A stretch of DNA of 64,000 bases, from the NCBI GenBank assembly GCA_001247695.2, contig LGRX02026025.1:21387-85386 (forward strand), written 5' to 3'. This DNA comes from Cymbomonas tetramitiformis (lineage: Eukaryota; Chlorophyta; Pyramimonadophyceae; Pyramimonadales; Pyramimonadaceae). Shown piece after piece: positions 1 through 10,800 of this stretch; the stretch's first letter is position 1, and the number at the start of each line of letters is the position of its first letter. Position numbers and translations under genes: made by a program. The notes under the pieces were generated by a model, which worked only from the letters and a program-made list of their open reading frames with translations, ran no database searches and had not been told where the DNA came from.

Positions 1-1460
1 CACCAGTCTCGTCTGCTGTGCTGGGCAGCGGGTACCTGGAAGGCACGTCAGCGTTCTCGTTCTTTGGCCCTGGTCGATACTGGACCGTGAACTCGAACTC
101 TTGCAGACTGATGGCCCAGCGCAGGTGCTGACCTTGCAGGTCCCCTTCTCCATGAGAGTTGTGAGGTATGGTCAGTGACTAGCGTGAATGAAGTGCACAC
201 CATGCAGGTACTGGCGCAGGGTGCGGATTGCCCACACCACCGCCAGCATCTCACCCTGAAAGCTCGCATACTGTCTCTCAGTTTTTGACAGTGAGCGGCT
301 GATCACCATGCAGATGTGCTCCACGCCCTGTTCGTCCTTCTGGCCCAGTACTGCGCCAATGCCATGGTTGCTACAGTCCGTGTAGAGGAAGATGGGCTTG
401 CCATAGTCGATGGGCTTCAAACACCTCCCTGAGCAGAGAGCGTCCTTGAGTTTCTGGAACGCTTGGTCCTGGTCCTTCCCCCAAGCCTCCTTGACGTCCA
501 CCACTTCCTTTCTGAGCAGGTCGTTCAGTGGTCGAGCCATCTCTGAATAGTTGGGTCCCATGGGCTCATCCACCAAGCCCTTATAGTAGTTCATGAGTCC
601 GAGAATGGAGCGCACTCCAGTCTTGTCCTCGGGCTTGGGCAGCTCCTGAATGGCCTTGCACTTGATGTCTTGTGCGCCGATGGTGTTGTGACCGATGCGG
701 TAGCCCAAGAAGTCCACGGTGGCTGCCCCGAAGGTTGACTTGCCTGAGTGCAGCCGGATCCCTGCATCCCCCAAGGTACGAAGCACGGCCTCCACATCCA
801 TGATGTGCTGCTCAGCGGTGTCTGAGTATATGCGCACGTCGTCAACGTACGCCACCGTGCAATGTTGCAGGTGACGCAGCTCGTAGTCCATGATCCTGAT
901 GAATGCGGCGGTTGCTCCAGCCGCTCCAAATGGCATGGAAGTGTAACGATAGAGCTGATTGCCCCACCAGAACGCTGTCTTGTCTCTGTCCTCTTCAGTG
1001 GTCATGGGAATCTGGTGGAAGGCTTTGATCGCGTCCAGAGTTGTCTTGAATTTGGCCTTGGCCACGCGCTGATAGAGCTCCTCTGGTCTGTGTGGCAGCG
1101 TGTTGTCCTTCAGCGACAACCGGTTCGTGTTCCAGAGGTCCACGCAGAAGCGGTGTAGAAGTCCACTGTCCAGTCTCATGGTCTTTCTTTCCTGCGACCA
1201 CCACGTTACTGGCATGTCGACAGTGCTGTGAGGCTGGCTCGATGAAGCCGTACTCCAATAGCTCTTTGCAGTGCAGGTCGATGATCTCCTGCTCTCCCGG
1301 GCTGTACTTCCTCGGTCGCTGGTAGGCCACCTTAGTCTCGTCCTTGAACGGGATGGCAAAGGTTGCATGCGCTGCCCCACCATGGTAGCCATTGATGTCC
1401 TGCGGCCTGTTGGCGAACCAATAGCTGCACCGCCTCACCACGTTGCGCATCTCCTCCCAG
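1..1460 (-). pseudogene. Ty3/gypsy reverse transcriptase-RNase H, decayed
   Basis: Reverse transcriptase and RNase H of a Ty3/gypsy-type LTR retrotransposon, the enzymes that copy element RNA to DNA. Seen: the RT finger region (ELLEYGFIEP, then ASNVVV) lies in one frame at about 1180-1450. The rest (RFCVDLWNTN, AFHQIPM, the YVDD catalytic box near 840, FLGYRIG) is in a second frame from about 1190 down. RNase H follows (LYTDCSNHGIG, then a QYASFQGEML-like block). Its usual closing motif (RPGPKNENAD) is in a further frame at about 20-60, so at least three frameshifts are present. Integrase would lie beyond base 1. The catalytic DD pair survives, but the coding frame is broken, so this copy should be dead. 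Family call is firm; assignment to one of the other Ty3 fragments in the window is not. Confidence 0.88.
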
Positions 1461-2072
1461 TTCTCCTCGTGAACTCAGGGTGACCTCCAAAGGTGGCGTT
1501 GAGCTCAGTGTCCAACCACGCAGCCTCGTCCTTGGTGACTCTGGTGGTCCCCCCCGGCTGTAGCGTGTCTAGCACCGTGTGCGGCAGCACCTCGTCTTGC
1601 TCTGCCACCATGGCTTCCCATCCAGTGTCCCACTGGCGCGAGGACCTCTGGTCGTCCCAAGCGGTTCTGGAGGAACTCTGCAGCGGGTCAGAGCACGAAC
1701 CCGCAGCAGGTACACCCTGAAACCCCCCAGGGGCCACGGCGGCTACCCAGGCGGCAGCCGCAAGCAGCAACAAAAGTTTTAAAATTCTGCTGGCTCCCGC
1801 AGGTTTGACTGGAGAGTGAAGGTTCAGTATGCATGTCAGCATCCTCCACCCCCCGTGCATACTGTACGGCCCAAGCCTCCTCCTGCAGAGACGTAGATTA
1901 CCAGCGCCAAGACCAACGCCACGTAGATGAAATGGGCGACTCGGTAGCAAGCGACTGCGCGCTGTAGGCGCTGGAGTCGGGCTGCGAAGCGCGGCTTCTG
2001 CATGCGGCGTGGGATGGCTGCCAGCGTAGCAGGTCCCGCAGCGGAGACTCGCTGCACCACCGCAAGTCGCAT
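1435..2072 (-). pseudogene. 5' part of the same retroelement with hydrophobic segments
   Basis: An ATG at 2072 opens a short reading frame with a strong membrane-like stretch (HFIYVALVLALVIYV). A second frame across 1435-2000 carries another hydrophobic run (ILKLLLLLAAAAWVAAVAP, near 1740-1800) and then an acidic linker (TKDEAAWLDTELNATFGGHPEF) that leads, after a frameshift near 1460, into the RT. I infer this is the region upstream of RT in the same element: leader, gag remnant or protease-RT linker. No zinc knuckle or protease motif is visible. Hydrophobic segments are unusual for Ty3 elements, but composition bias in a GC-rich alanine/leucine stretch could also produce them. A TATA-like AT run lies just before the ATG. 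Confidence 0.45.
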
Positions 2073-2149
2073 CGCATATATCGTTACACTTTTCTTTACG
2101 CATATTTCCGTTTAGATTTTATGTAGGAACGAACCTTACTTTTCGCTAA

Positions 2150-2266
2150 GTACTCTCTCTAAGTATTTTGAGACGTGTTCCCAAAGTGACCAAAAACCGT
2201 TCGATTCGGAATCGAACGGTTTTTTGTCACTTTGGGAACACATCTGATAATACTTAGAGAAAATAC
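2150..2266. repeat. hairpin MITE, copy 1
   Basis: An almost perfect inverted repeat of about 117 bp. The core GTGTTCCCAAAGTGAC arm pairs with GTCACTTTGGGAACAC around a GATTCGGAATC centre, and the outer ends read GTACTCTCTCTAAGTATT / AATACTTAGAGAAAATAC. It has no coding capacity. It matches the copy at 2499-2615, so this is a small non-autonomous foldback family. Confidence 0.85.
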
Positions 2267-2498
2267 CGTACCCGTCTTTTCAAATGTTTTTGGAAGTCTT
2301 TTCTCCAAGTATTTTCTCTAGCCCGTGAATTTTCACAGCCGTGAATTTCAGATTCACGGCCGTGAATCGCGGCTGCGCTGCGGTCGGGAGGGCCTAAACC
2401 GTGCGGTGCATGGGGTTCGGGAGGGGCTAAACCGTACGTTAATGTGAGTATTGAAGTCGGCTTGGTGACAACACGCGCTATGGTCGACGACCTGTATG

Positions 2499-2615
2499 GT
2501 ATTTTCTCTAAGTATTATCAAACGTGTTCCCAAAGTGACAAAAAACCATTCGATTGGCAATCCAACGGTTTTTGGTCACTTTGGGAACACGTCTGATAAC
2601 ACTTAGAGAAAATAC
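2499..2615. repeat. hairpin MITE, copy 2
   Basis: Second copy of the same palindromic element, with ends GTATTTTCTCTAAGTATT and its reverse complement and the same CCCAAAGTGAC arms. An extra CTTAGAGAAAAT unit follows the right end. The 230 bp between the copies hold short GTGAATTTCA-type palindromes and no gene. Confidence 0.85.
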
Positions 2616-2696
2616 TTAGAGAAAATCAAGGTTCGTTCCTTAATAAACCCTACAAGAAAATATCGATAAATCTAGTCTGCACCCGCAAATAAAAGA

Positions 2697-3162
2697 ATGA
2701 ATCGAGTAATAAATAGGGACGAGGATTATCAATCTTCCAGAGGCTACCTACCCGCCCCATACAATTGCATAGCCCTTTGGCAGAAGCACATCGTGGTGCG
2801 CGGGGAAGACGAGAACCCTACCAAGGATCCCCACTATGGACTCACTCACCCCAACAAGCGGTGCGAGTTGCATAAGGTCCTCATATCATATGCATGGTGG
2901 AGTATGGGGAGGCTGGCGTGCGGCCATTAGAGTTTCCTTTCGATTGGTTCCCAATGCTCGACCACTACGCTGTCGACAACCGCAAGCAGGGTGCGTGGGT
3001 GTGGTGCGAGGAGAGCGCAACCACTCGCATCGTTTTCCACGACCATGGAAACGACGATGATGGAAAAATAAACTCGACAGAGAACTTCACCTCCCTTGTG
3101 TCGTACAAGTTGTGCACTAAGTGCGCTAAAACTTGTCAGAGGATGGTGCAGTCTCTCGATGT
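2697..3162 (+). other. coding-like fragment, unrecognised
   Basis: Two overlapping plus-strand frames look protein-like: one around 2735-2880 (for example NCIALWQKHIVVRG and ENPTKDPHYGL) and one around 2900-3160 (PFDWFPMLDHYAVDN, then a Cys pair CTKCAKTC). A possible splice acceptor (TCTTCCAG) precedes the first. They cannot be read as one frame without an intron or a frameshift near 2890. I do not recognise the family. It could be exons of a host gene fragment cut off by the repeat that begins at 3163. An alternative is chance open frames. Confidence 0.3.
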
Positions 3163-4044
3163 GCCCGGAGGCACAGCGTGAGCCGATATGCCTATGCATC
3201 ATTCTGTATGTGTGTCATCGGGGGTAATCTGGGATTGACACGATGACAGTGAAATTGGGCTTGAAATCACGATGAGAATGAGTACCAGATGTCCGGGGTA
3301 TGACAGTATGACACTATGACACTATGACAGTATGACAATATGACAATATGACCCTATAGTAGTATGACAGTACTGTGGGGTGGTCATCGTGGCACTTAGT
3401 CAGACCCTCGAGGAATGGCCAGATTCGCATCGGGATCGGAAAGACAATGAAATCGAATATCAGATGTTGGGGGTATGACAGTATGACACTATGACAGTAT
3501 GACAGTACAGTAGTATGACAGTCATCGTGTCAGTCCGTCGACGTAACATCTGAATCGAGAATGACGAATCGGAATTAGAAATGAGATCGGATCGGGAATT
3601 GAACGTTGAGCCGTAGAGTGACATCGGCTGCCGGGTGGTTGACCCTGCAACCTGAGTGACGAGTGAATAAGAAGAGCACTTGAGAAGTGTTTGGCCTTCA
3701 GAACTCGGAACCGAACCATCGTTTGTACCTCAATCTGGCCCTGATCCAGTATATTATAAAATCCGAATTGTGTACCTTTGCACGTTCAATCAAAAACATT
3801 ACTCCGAGCATCTGTCGTACTGCCCACGGGCACATTTGGTATCAATTGCGTTACTTTGAACGTCTCCGCGCGTTCAACCACGGACTTCTCGTAACTTTCG
3901 TTATACTGCAGGGGGAGACCTGTGCTTTTGGGATACTAGGCGCAATTTTTACGTCAAAAAAGTCATTTTTTTTCGAAGAAGGAATCCAAATAACGTTCCC
4001 AAAAGTCACGAAACATCAGTATAACCTTCCCTTAACACTGGGGG
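3163..4044 (+). repeat. LTR-like dispersed repeat with TATGACAG minisatellite
   Basis: About 880 bp that recurs with high similarity at 37847-38741, both copies starting TGCCCGGAGGCACAGCG and ending just before GGGGGCT. Inside are two blocks of an 8-bp repeat (TATGACAG/TATGACAC, at about 3297-3372 and 3474-3525). In this copy it is followed by the leader and ORF0 start of a retroelement, whereas the second copy stands alone. I infer an LTR and a solo LTR, but TG...CA ends and target duplications are not clear. No gene is supported inside. Confidence 0.6.
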
Positions 4045-4732
4045 CTCAAACGGGCTTGGAAAGGCAAACATTCGTTTTCCGATCTTAAAACCCAAGTCCC
4101 TCCCAGGCCACAAACGACCGTCAGGGATCACCCTGAAGGGTTTCCCCGGTCTATAGTAGCCAGAAAAACCTCACAGTTCACCTTTCAGAGCCCTAAAAGT
4201 AGCTAAAACAGCCAAAAACAGCAGTTTTAGCCCGTTTTCAGCCTACTCCAAAACCTTCCCCAACAGCTCCCACCACCAAAAACCCTTCCCTCAGACCCCA
4301 TAGAACAGTCCAGAACCCCCCAACACCGCCCTCACGGCCACCAGTAGTCGGGAAAGCCCCCCTAAATAGCGCTTTCAGCGGTCTCTGGACAGCTCCTCTG
4401 GCACTCTCTGGCACTCTCTGGCACCCTCCAGCAGCACTCTGGCTGGAGTATTTTTGGAACATACGGAGCCCGGCTATCTTCTGAAGCCTTACTGAGCCTT
4501 TTGGTCGGACCTGACATACCTTCCTTTGCAGTTTCTTGACTCCTGCCCGCGCACCTGAGCACTTGAAAATCGTGTCGCGGAGCCCTGGCGAAATTTTGAA
4601 TTCGCCGGTGCATGTCAGTTCCCCCACAAGGATACAGGAAAGCGTGGTGGAAACAGGGGCCACTGAAGTGGTTATTTTATCCAGACCCTACCTTCCCACC
4701 TGCAGGCGCCTTCGACCAGGACGGGCCTCCTA
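4045..4732 (+). pseudogene. retroelement leader and truncated ORF0
   Basis: This 690-bp block is homologous to 46543-47220, where it precedes a retroelement gag. After a non-coding leader an ATG at 4612 opens a frame starting MSVPPQGYRK. The same start and frame (MSVPPQEYRR) and the block PPAGAFDQ are conserved in the other copy, which marks this as the real coding frame even though other frames are also open. Here ORF0 runs only about 40 codons before the sequence turns into LINE sequence at about 4733, so the protein is truncated and ends at a TAG near 4768. The function of ORF0 is unknown; it is tryptophan- and proline-rich. Confidence 0.6.
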
Positions 4733-6219
4733 CACAAAGGAACTACAAGAAGAAATGCAAGAAGCAATAGACCGAATAAAAACAGAAACCAACACAAGAT
4801 ACAGGAAGAGGGCGATAGACTATGCGGGAGAAGTAGTGGCAAAAATACTAGGAAAAGCAAGGGACAGTGCAATACTGGACGTCAACCTACCGAAAAAGGC
4901 GGCGACACCAGAACACCAACATGGACTACGCCTGCCAAAAACCCTCCGCAAGGAAAGGGACGGCCACCTGAGGGAGCGGAACAGGTGCCGTGAGAACATA
5001 GAACTGTGGAAGAAAGGCATAGAAACACGGGAGCAAGCGACTGAAGAAGCACGAACGAAAAATTCGACAACCGAACGGACGAAATGAGGGAATGGGAACG
5101 ATGGGAGCGGGAACAGAAGAAGCTGGCAGCAAAAGAAGCAAGAAAAAGCATTAAGGAGCATGAGGCAAACCGAAAACAGAAAACAAGAATGAAAATGAGA
5201 GAAAGGTACTGGGGCAACATAAAGCACTACCACAAAATGATATACAAAAAGGAGATAGAAAATGGGGCAGCACCAGCTGCGGCAATACAAGCAGTGGAAA
5301 CAATGCATGGAGAGCTAGTGGTAGGACACCAAAAGGTGGCACAGGCAATGGGTGAACACATTGCGTGGTCGGCACCATACAAAATGCGAGAACCGGAAAA
5401 AGGACTTAAGAACACGCCACCCTGGCTTGACGAGAGGTACAAGAACTACATGAAGGAAAACAAATGTACGAGGCCAGACCAGACAAAGGTAAACCTGAGG
5501 GTAGACAAGGAAGCCTACCGGCAAGCAGTAAAGAGAATGAAAACCAACAAAGCAGCCGGACCTATGGGAATACAAAATGAGATACTAAAACAGATGCCGG
5601 ACAGGTTCCATGACCAACTGTGTGAACTCATGGAACTAATGTGGGAACACAGATACACTCCCCTGCCATGGAAAAAAGGCTACTTCTGCTTTCACCACAG
5701 ACAGGGTGAAGTAACGAAGCAACAAAACTACAGACCTATAGCACTACTGGACTGTCTGTTCAAGCTGTACACGACAGTACTCACAAAAATGCTGGCAGAC
5801 TTCTGTGAAATAAATGGCATGCTCTCGGAGGCACAAGAGGGCTCAAGGGAAAACCACAACACAATGAAACAACTTACCAGGGTAACCAATGCTATTGAAG
5901 ATGCCAACCTCTCCAAACAAAACCTGCATGCAACCTACGTGGACTTTGAAAATGCCTATGGGTCAGTTGACCATGAAAGGCTCATTACGACATTAAAACA
6001 CCTAGGGGTACCGCCACAACTCACGGAAGCGGTCAAGGACATACTGGGCGAAAGTGAGGAGGACTCCATGCAAATGAGAGCAACGATAGGGATTCAGGTC
6101 TCCGAAGAAGTGCCGATAAGAAGGGGAATTCTGCAAGGAGACAGCATGAGTCCATTACTATTTATACTATACCTGGAACCCCTCCTCAGATGGTTGGAGG
6201 TGGGGGACCATGGGTACCA
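4733..6219 (+). pseudogene. LINE (non-LTR retrotransposon) reverse transcriptase, truncated
   Basis: Two charged, coiled-coil-rich frames, the first ending at 5087 and the second starting at an ATG at 5084 (ATGA overlap). The second frame has non-LTR reverse transcriptase motifs in order: NKAAGPMGIQNEIL (about 5540), NYRPIALLDCLFKL (about 5730), AQEGSRENHNT, YVDFENAYGSVDH (about 5935, first catalytic Asp) and GILQGDSMSPLLF (about 6130). The sequence stops after LEPLLRWLE, just before the F/YxDD box, where the CACTA-like element begins. So one catalytic Asp block, the thumb and the 3' end are missing and the copy is dead. The open frame that runs on to 7027 is transposon repeat, not LINE. No endonuclease domain is present upstream: the 5' end joins the ORF0 block at about 4733. 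Confidence 0.85.
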
Positions 6220-6239
6220 ACACAGATATCCCTACAAAA

Positions 6240-7640
6240 TAAGGGCGGGTCCATGCGGTCCCGGGACCAATAGGGACCCCGCATGGACCCCGTATGGACC
6301 CGTAGGGACCACATGGACCCCACATGGACCCGTGAAAAATGGATCACATGGACCCGTCGATGAAGCCTTCGGGTTTTTACCACTAGATTGGTCCAAAAAT
6401 CCCTATCGGTCCGGGGTGGGTCCCAAACGTGGTACCACTGATTTCTCGGTCCATGCGACATTTCACCATGGGTCCATGCGGTGTTTCGTCGGTCCATGTG
6501 GGGTCCATGTGTCCATCGAAATCTCACCACGGATTCCTCGCCGCTGGCGTGGGGGACCTCGCATGGACCCGTATGGCCATGCTTTAAGGCAGCATGTGGT
6601 GCATGGACCGACCCTGGACCGACCCCGGACCGACCCTGGACCAAACATGATCGCTCGGACCCAGGTTGGACCCGTTAAGTTCAGCACGGACCAAACCTCC
6701 GATAGGCGCCCAACCGTACGGACCATATATGGACCTCGCGTGGACCCCGCGTGGACCCCGCATGGACCCATGGGTGGAGCACTCGAGATGGACTGCACGG
6801 GGGAGGCGATGCGTGGACCTCGCATGGACCCCGCATGGACCCGGGAGTGGCGCACCCGAGATGGGTGCGTGGTGAAGGCGATGCGTGGACCTCGCATGGA
6901 CCCAGCATGGGCCCCGCATGGACCCGTAGGGTGGCACACCCGAGATAGACTGCGCGGGGAAGGCGATGCGTGGACCTCGCATGGACCCGTGGTGTGGCGC
7001 ACCCGGCAACCATGGGTTGCGTGGTGAAGGCGGTGCGTGGACCCCGCATGAACCCCGCATGGACCAGTGGGGGGCGCACTCGAGATGGACTGCACGGGGA
7101 AGGCGATGCGTGGACCTCGCATGGACCCGTGGGGTGGCGCACCCGAGATAGACTGCGCGAAGAAGGCGATGTGTGGACCTCGCATGAACCCGTGGGGTGG
7201 CGCACCCGGCAAATGGGTTGCGTGGTGAAGGCGATGCGTGGACCTCGCATGGACCCCGCATGGACTAGTGGGTGGAGCACCCGAGATGGACTGCACGGGG
7301 AAGGCGATGCGTGGACCTCGCATGGACCCGTGGGGTGGAGCACCCGAGATGGCTGGGGTGCGCGGGGAAGGTGATGCGTGGACCTCGCATGGACCCGTGG
7401 GGTGGCGCACCCGAGATAGGGTGCACGGGGAAGGTGATGTGTGGACCTCGCATGGACCCGTGGGGTGGCGCACCCGACATGGGTTGCGTGGTGATTATTA
7501 TTTTGTGGGTCCATACGATTATTCGGCAGGTCCATGCGGTTATTAAGTGGAGTCCATGTGACAAATATACCGCACGGGGAAGGTGATGCGTGGACCTCGC
7601 ATGGACCCCGCACGGACCCGTAAAAATATTTACACTGTAC
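6240..7640. repeat. subterminal GGACC tandem array, left
   Basis: Imperfect tandem units of about 63-85 bp dominate 6735-7495, each carrying CGCATGGACCCGTGGGGTGG, a CGCACCCGAGAT block and GGCGATGCGTGGACCT. Sparser GGACC words fill 6240-6735 and 7500-7640. Every frame is open over long stretches simply because the repeat lacks stops, so these open frames are not genes. By analogy with En/Spm these are likely transposase-binding subterminal repeats. Confidence 0.85.
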
Positions 7641-7811
7641 ATATGTTACAAGTTTTGTCGGTAAGAAACGGTTGCTAGCATACTAGTAATATCATCATAC
7701 ATCGAAAAAAAGAGGTATACAAAAGGTCCCCGATAGGTCCAAAGCGGGTCCAGTGCGGGTCCAGTGCGGGTCCACGACGGGTCCAGCGTGGGTACGCTCG
7801 AGGTCCATGCT

Positions 7812-10800
7812 TCAAGCGGCGTGATTGTCTTCATCGTCAGCAACTTCACCAACAAAGTCAACGGTCCGGTCCAGAACCACCGCCAATATACCGGGCTTCT
7901 CTCTGATTCCCATAGGCAGTCGGCGGCGGTTCGAGGGTGTGATTGCTAACCGCTTAGGCAGCCACGGTATTGGCACGATGCAAACCTGGGACTCAATTTC
8001 TTCAGCTCGGATAATAGAATCCTTCGTGGCCCATGGCAAGTCGGTACGTAGAAATACGGTCTGGCTGATGGGGTCAGCGACAGCGGCCTCTTGAGGAAAC
8101 CACCTGACTTTCACAAAAATGAATGGGTCGTGGCCGTGGATCGACATCTTGAAGACATCCAGCAACTCCGCGTACCTGATTCATCAGTATAATTCTGGGT
8201 GAAAATGGAGATCGCCTAAATAAACTGAACGAATACAACAAGGGCAACATGTGGTCCCCATTAGGCCAGGGTGGGGGCGGGATGGGGGCACGCACCAGTC
8301 CTGGTTTTCGTATTGGGGAGTGCGAATGCCGTCAACCATTTTGTGTCCAACAAAGATATCTCTGAACTTCACAAGCATGTATCGCTGCATACTCTCCTTA
8401 TCATGGTCCAGATCACGAGCTCTGAACATGCTACGTCCAACCTTTACATAACTGTACCGCAAAAGTCGTGGCGGTGGCGAGGTAATGAAGTTGATCTCTT
8501 CCGTGGTAAATTGTTTCACGACCATTCCTTCGCCATGGGGGTTCGGCTCCTTCCTCCACGTGCTGGCGTCCTCGAAGGTAGGCTCTACCAGACGCAACGG
8601 GGCAACGGGGTTTCCAGCACGTCGTTGCCGACGGACACGTTGTTGATGTAACCTGTTTTGTGAATCAGGTGAAGACATTAGTCCGATGCGGGTCCCGTGC
8701 CGGTCCAACGTGCCGCCCCCACGGGGACGTCCGATGGTTCCAACAAAGGACGAGTAGCGAGCGCGACAGGCTGTAAAAGTGATGCAAGTGTGGGTACAAA
8801 CCGTCGAGATCGCTGATTTTCCGCCCTGATGCGTGCTGCAGCCAATTCAAACTGATGTCGAAGTTCGGCAAACCAATCGAAATGAAGCAGCAGCCAGGAT
8901 TTGATGTCCTTAATGGTATCTGAAGCCCAAAATATCGAACTTTATTTTAAGATTGTAGCTAGCATGAAATCGAACTGCAATACATGGGGCGGGGCCGGGG
9001 CGGGATCTAGGACCGACGGGTCCGGCATGTTGACTCAACAGGGGCGGCACGGTATCACATACCTTCTGATAGCAGTGTGTTCCTGCCTTGACGCTCCACT
9101 CCTGATTTCAGCATCATTGAAACCCGCGAAGGTTCGGGGAGTGGATATACAGGTGGCCTCGACCCTCGCGCCAAATCGCTCAACCCGCGACAAAGGTTTA
9201 CGAGGCGCTCCAACTCTATATTCTTCATGATGCTGGCCACCGGACTCGATCGCGTTTTGACCGCACGCTTCATTCGGCCAAAGTAGTCCTCGAAGCAAAA
9301 CATCCATAGCTCACGTGCTGGACCGTACATCATGAGCTGCGGCACGACATGAGTAAGGAGATGCTGCATCATCACCAAATCGGCTGGTGACATATGATCT
9401 TCACCAAGCTTTAGGACCACTTTCACTCTCTCAATGAGACCTGGCATTTCCTGGAAAAGGCAAATATCAGATCTCAAAAAGAAATCGTATGGGTACAATA
9501 TAAATGCGGACCTACTATGGCCACGTGGGTACTAAATCAGGGAAGCACCCCGCCCCCGTCGGGGCGGGGTGTTGGACCTTCAAAAGAATTGTAGGGAGAG
9601 GTTTACCTTCAGAAGAATTGTAGGGCTGACAACCTCACGAACGATGGAGCATATCTCCCCAACATAATCCGCGTGCAAAGGCCTTTCCACGAGCCCATCC
9701 CGACCAGACCAGCTCGAGAGAACAGGCAAAACTCCTGAAGTCATCGCCGTGATGCCCAATGCCGCCTTCAATCTTCGAGGAATGAAATTCTCGTTAGCCT
9801 TCAGTTGCATAAGCTTCTGAGCCAGTGGCCCCCATGATTTTGGTGCGCTCAGATTGTCACGTAACCACACGGTCATGGCTTCCCTCGACGGCTTCGACGG
9901 TGCCCACGGAGAAGGTTTACCTGCCGTGGGCACAAAGCGACAGGGCAGGATTGCGCCCCTTGGCCCCTACTTGGGTCCCGCCCCCGTACCCGTTGGGGCT
10001 AGCCTGGGTCGACATGGTTCCCACATGTGGTACCCCCCCCCCTCCCCCAGATTGGCTACTTACCAGCAAGTCGCTGAGCTGCTGTTCGAACACGTGTAGC
10101 ATTGCGAGGTTGCGGAGGCGCAACAAGCCAGGCCCGATTGACCTTAAACTCTCTTCCAAAATTCCGACAATGCGCTGACCAGTTGCCACCACAAATCGAT
10201 TTGTGTAAGCGTTGGACCAAGTTGCTCAATATGTGCATCAAGTCCAAAAGGTACATGTGTATGACGTGGAAGTACACCAATCTGGAGAACGCGCAAGGAG
10301 TTTTCACACCAAACTTCTTGAAACTATCTTGTAACTGCTCTTTGGAAGCGCCGTTCTTCGCCATGCCTTTGTGCAACTGCTGTATTTGTCGGACACGTTC
10401 ATCGGTGTGGAGGTCAGTCTCGGTATCGCCACCTGGGTAAGTAAGTGTACAATCCATAATGAATTGGGGCAGATTGGGGGCGGGTTGTTGGCGGTACGGG
10501 GGCGGGATAAGGGCGAGACAGGGGCGGGGCCAGGGCGGGACTCGGACAGTGCTTAGTAAGCACCAACGCTCCTATCACAAACTTCTCGGTAAACGCGACA
10601 GGTACAAGACGGGGGCGGTATGGGGGTCAAATACCGGACCGACATGGGACCAACATAGGACCGATCTATATGAGTATGATTGTACATCCAAGAATGGGCG
10701 GACCTCGTCGCTTTTGGTACTTCTCCAGAAATATCGTTTTCCCCATCTTGCTTTTCCCCTTTCCAATGCCGTTGATCAGGCACTTCAAGCATCCCATAAT

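Noticed and set aside
3297..3525. CRISPR-like array
   Set aside because: The 8-bp TATGACAG units are contiguous with no spacers; it is a minisatellite in eukaryotic DNA.
6240..7640. Long open frames on both strands (up to 336 codons)
   Set aside because: They arise because the GGACC tandem array lacks stops in all frames; no domain and no start context.
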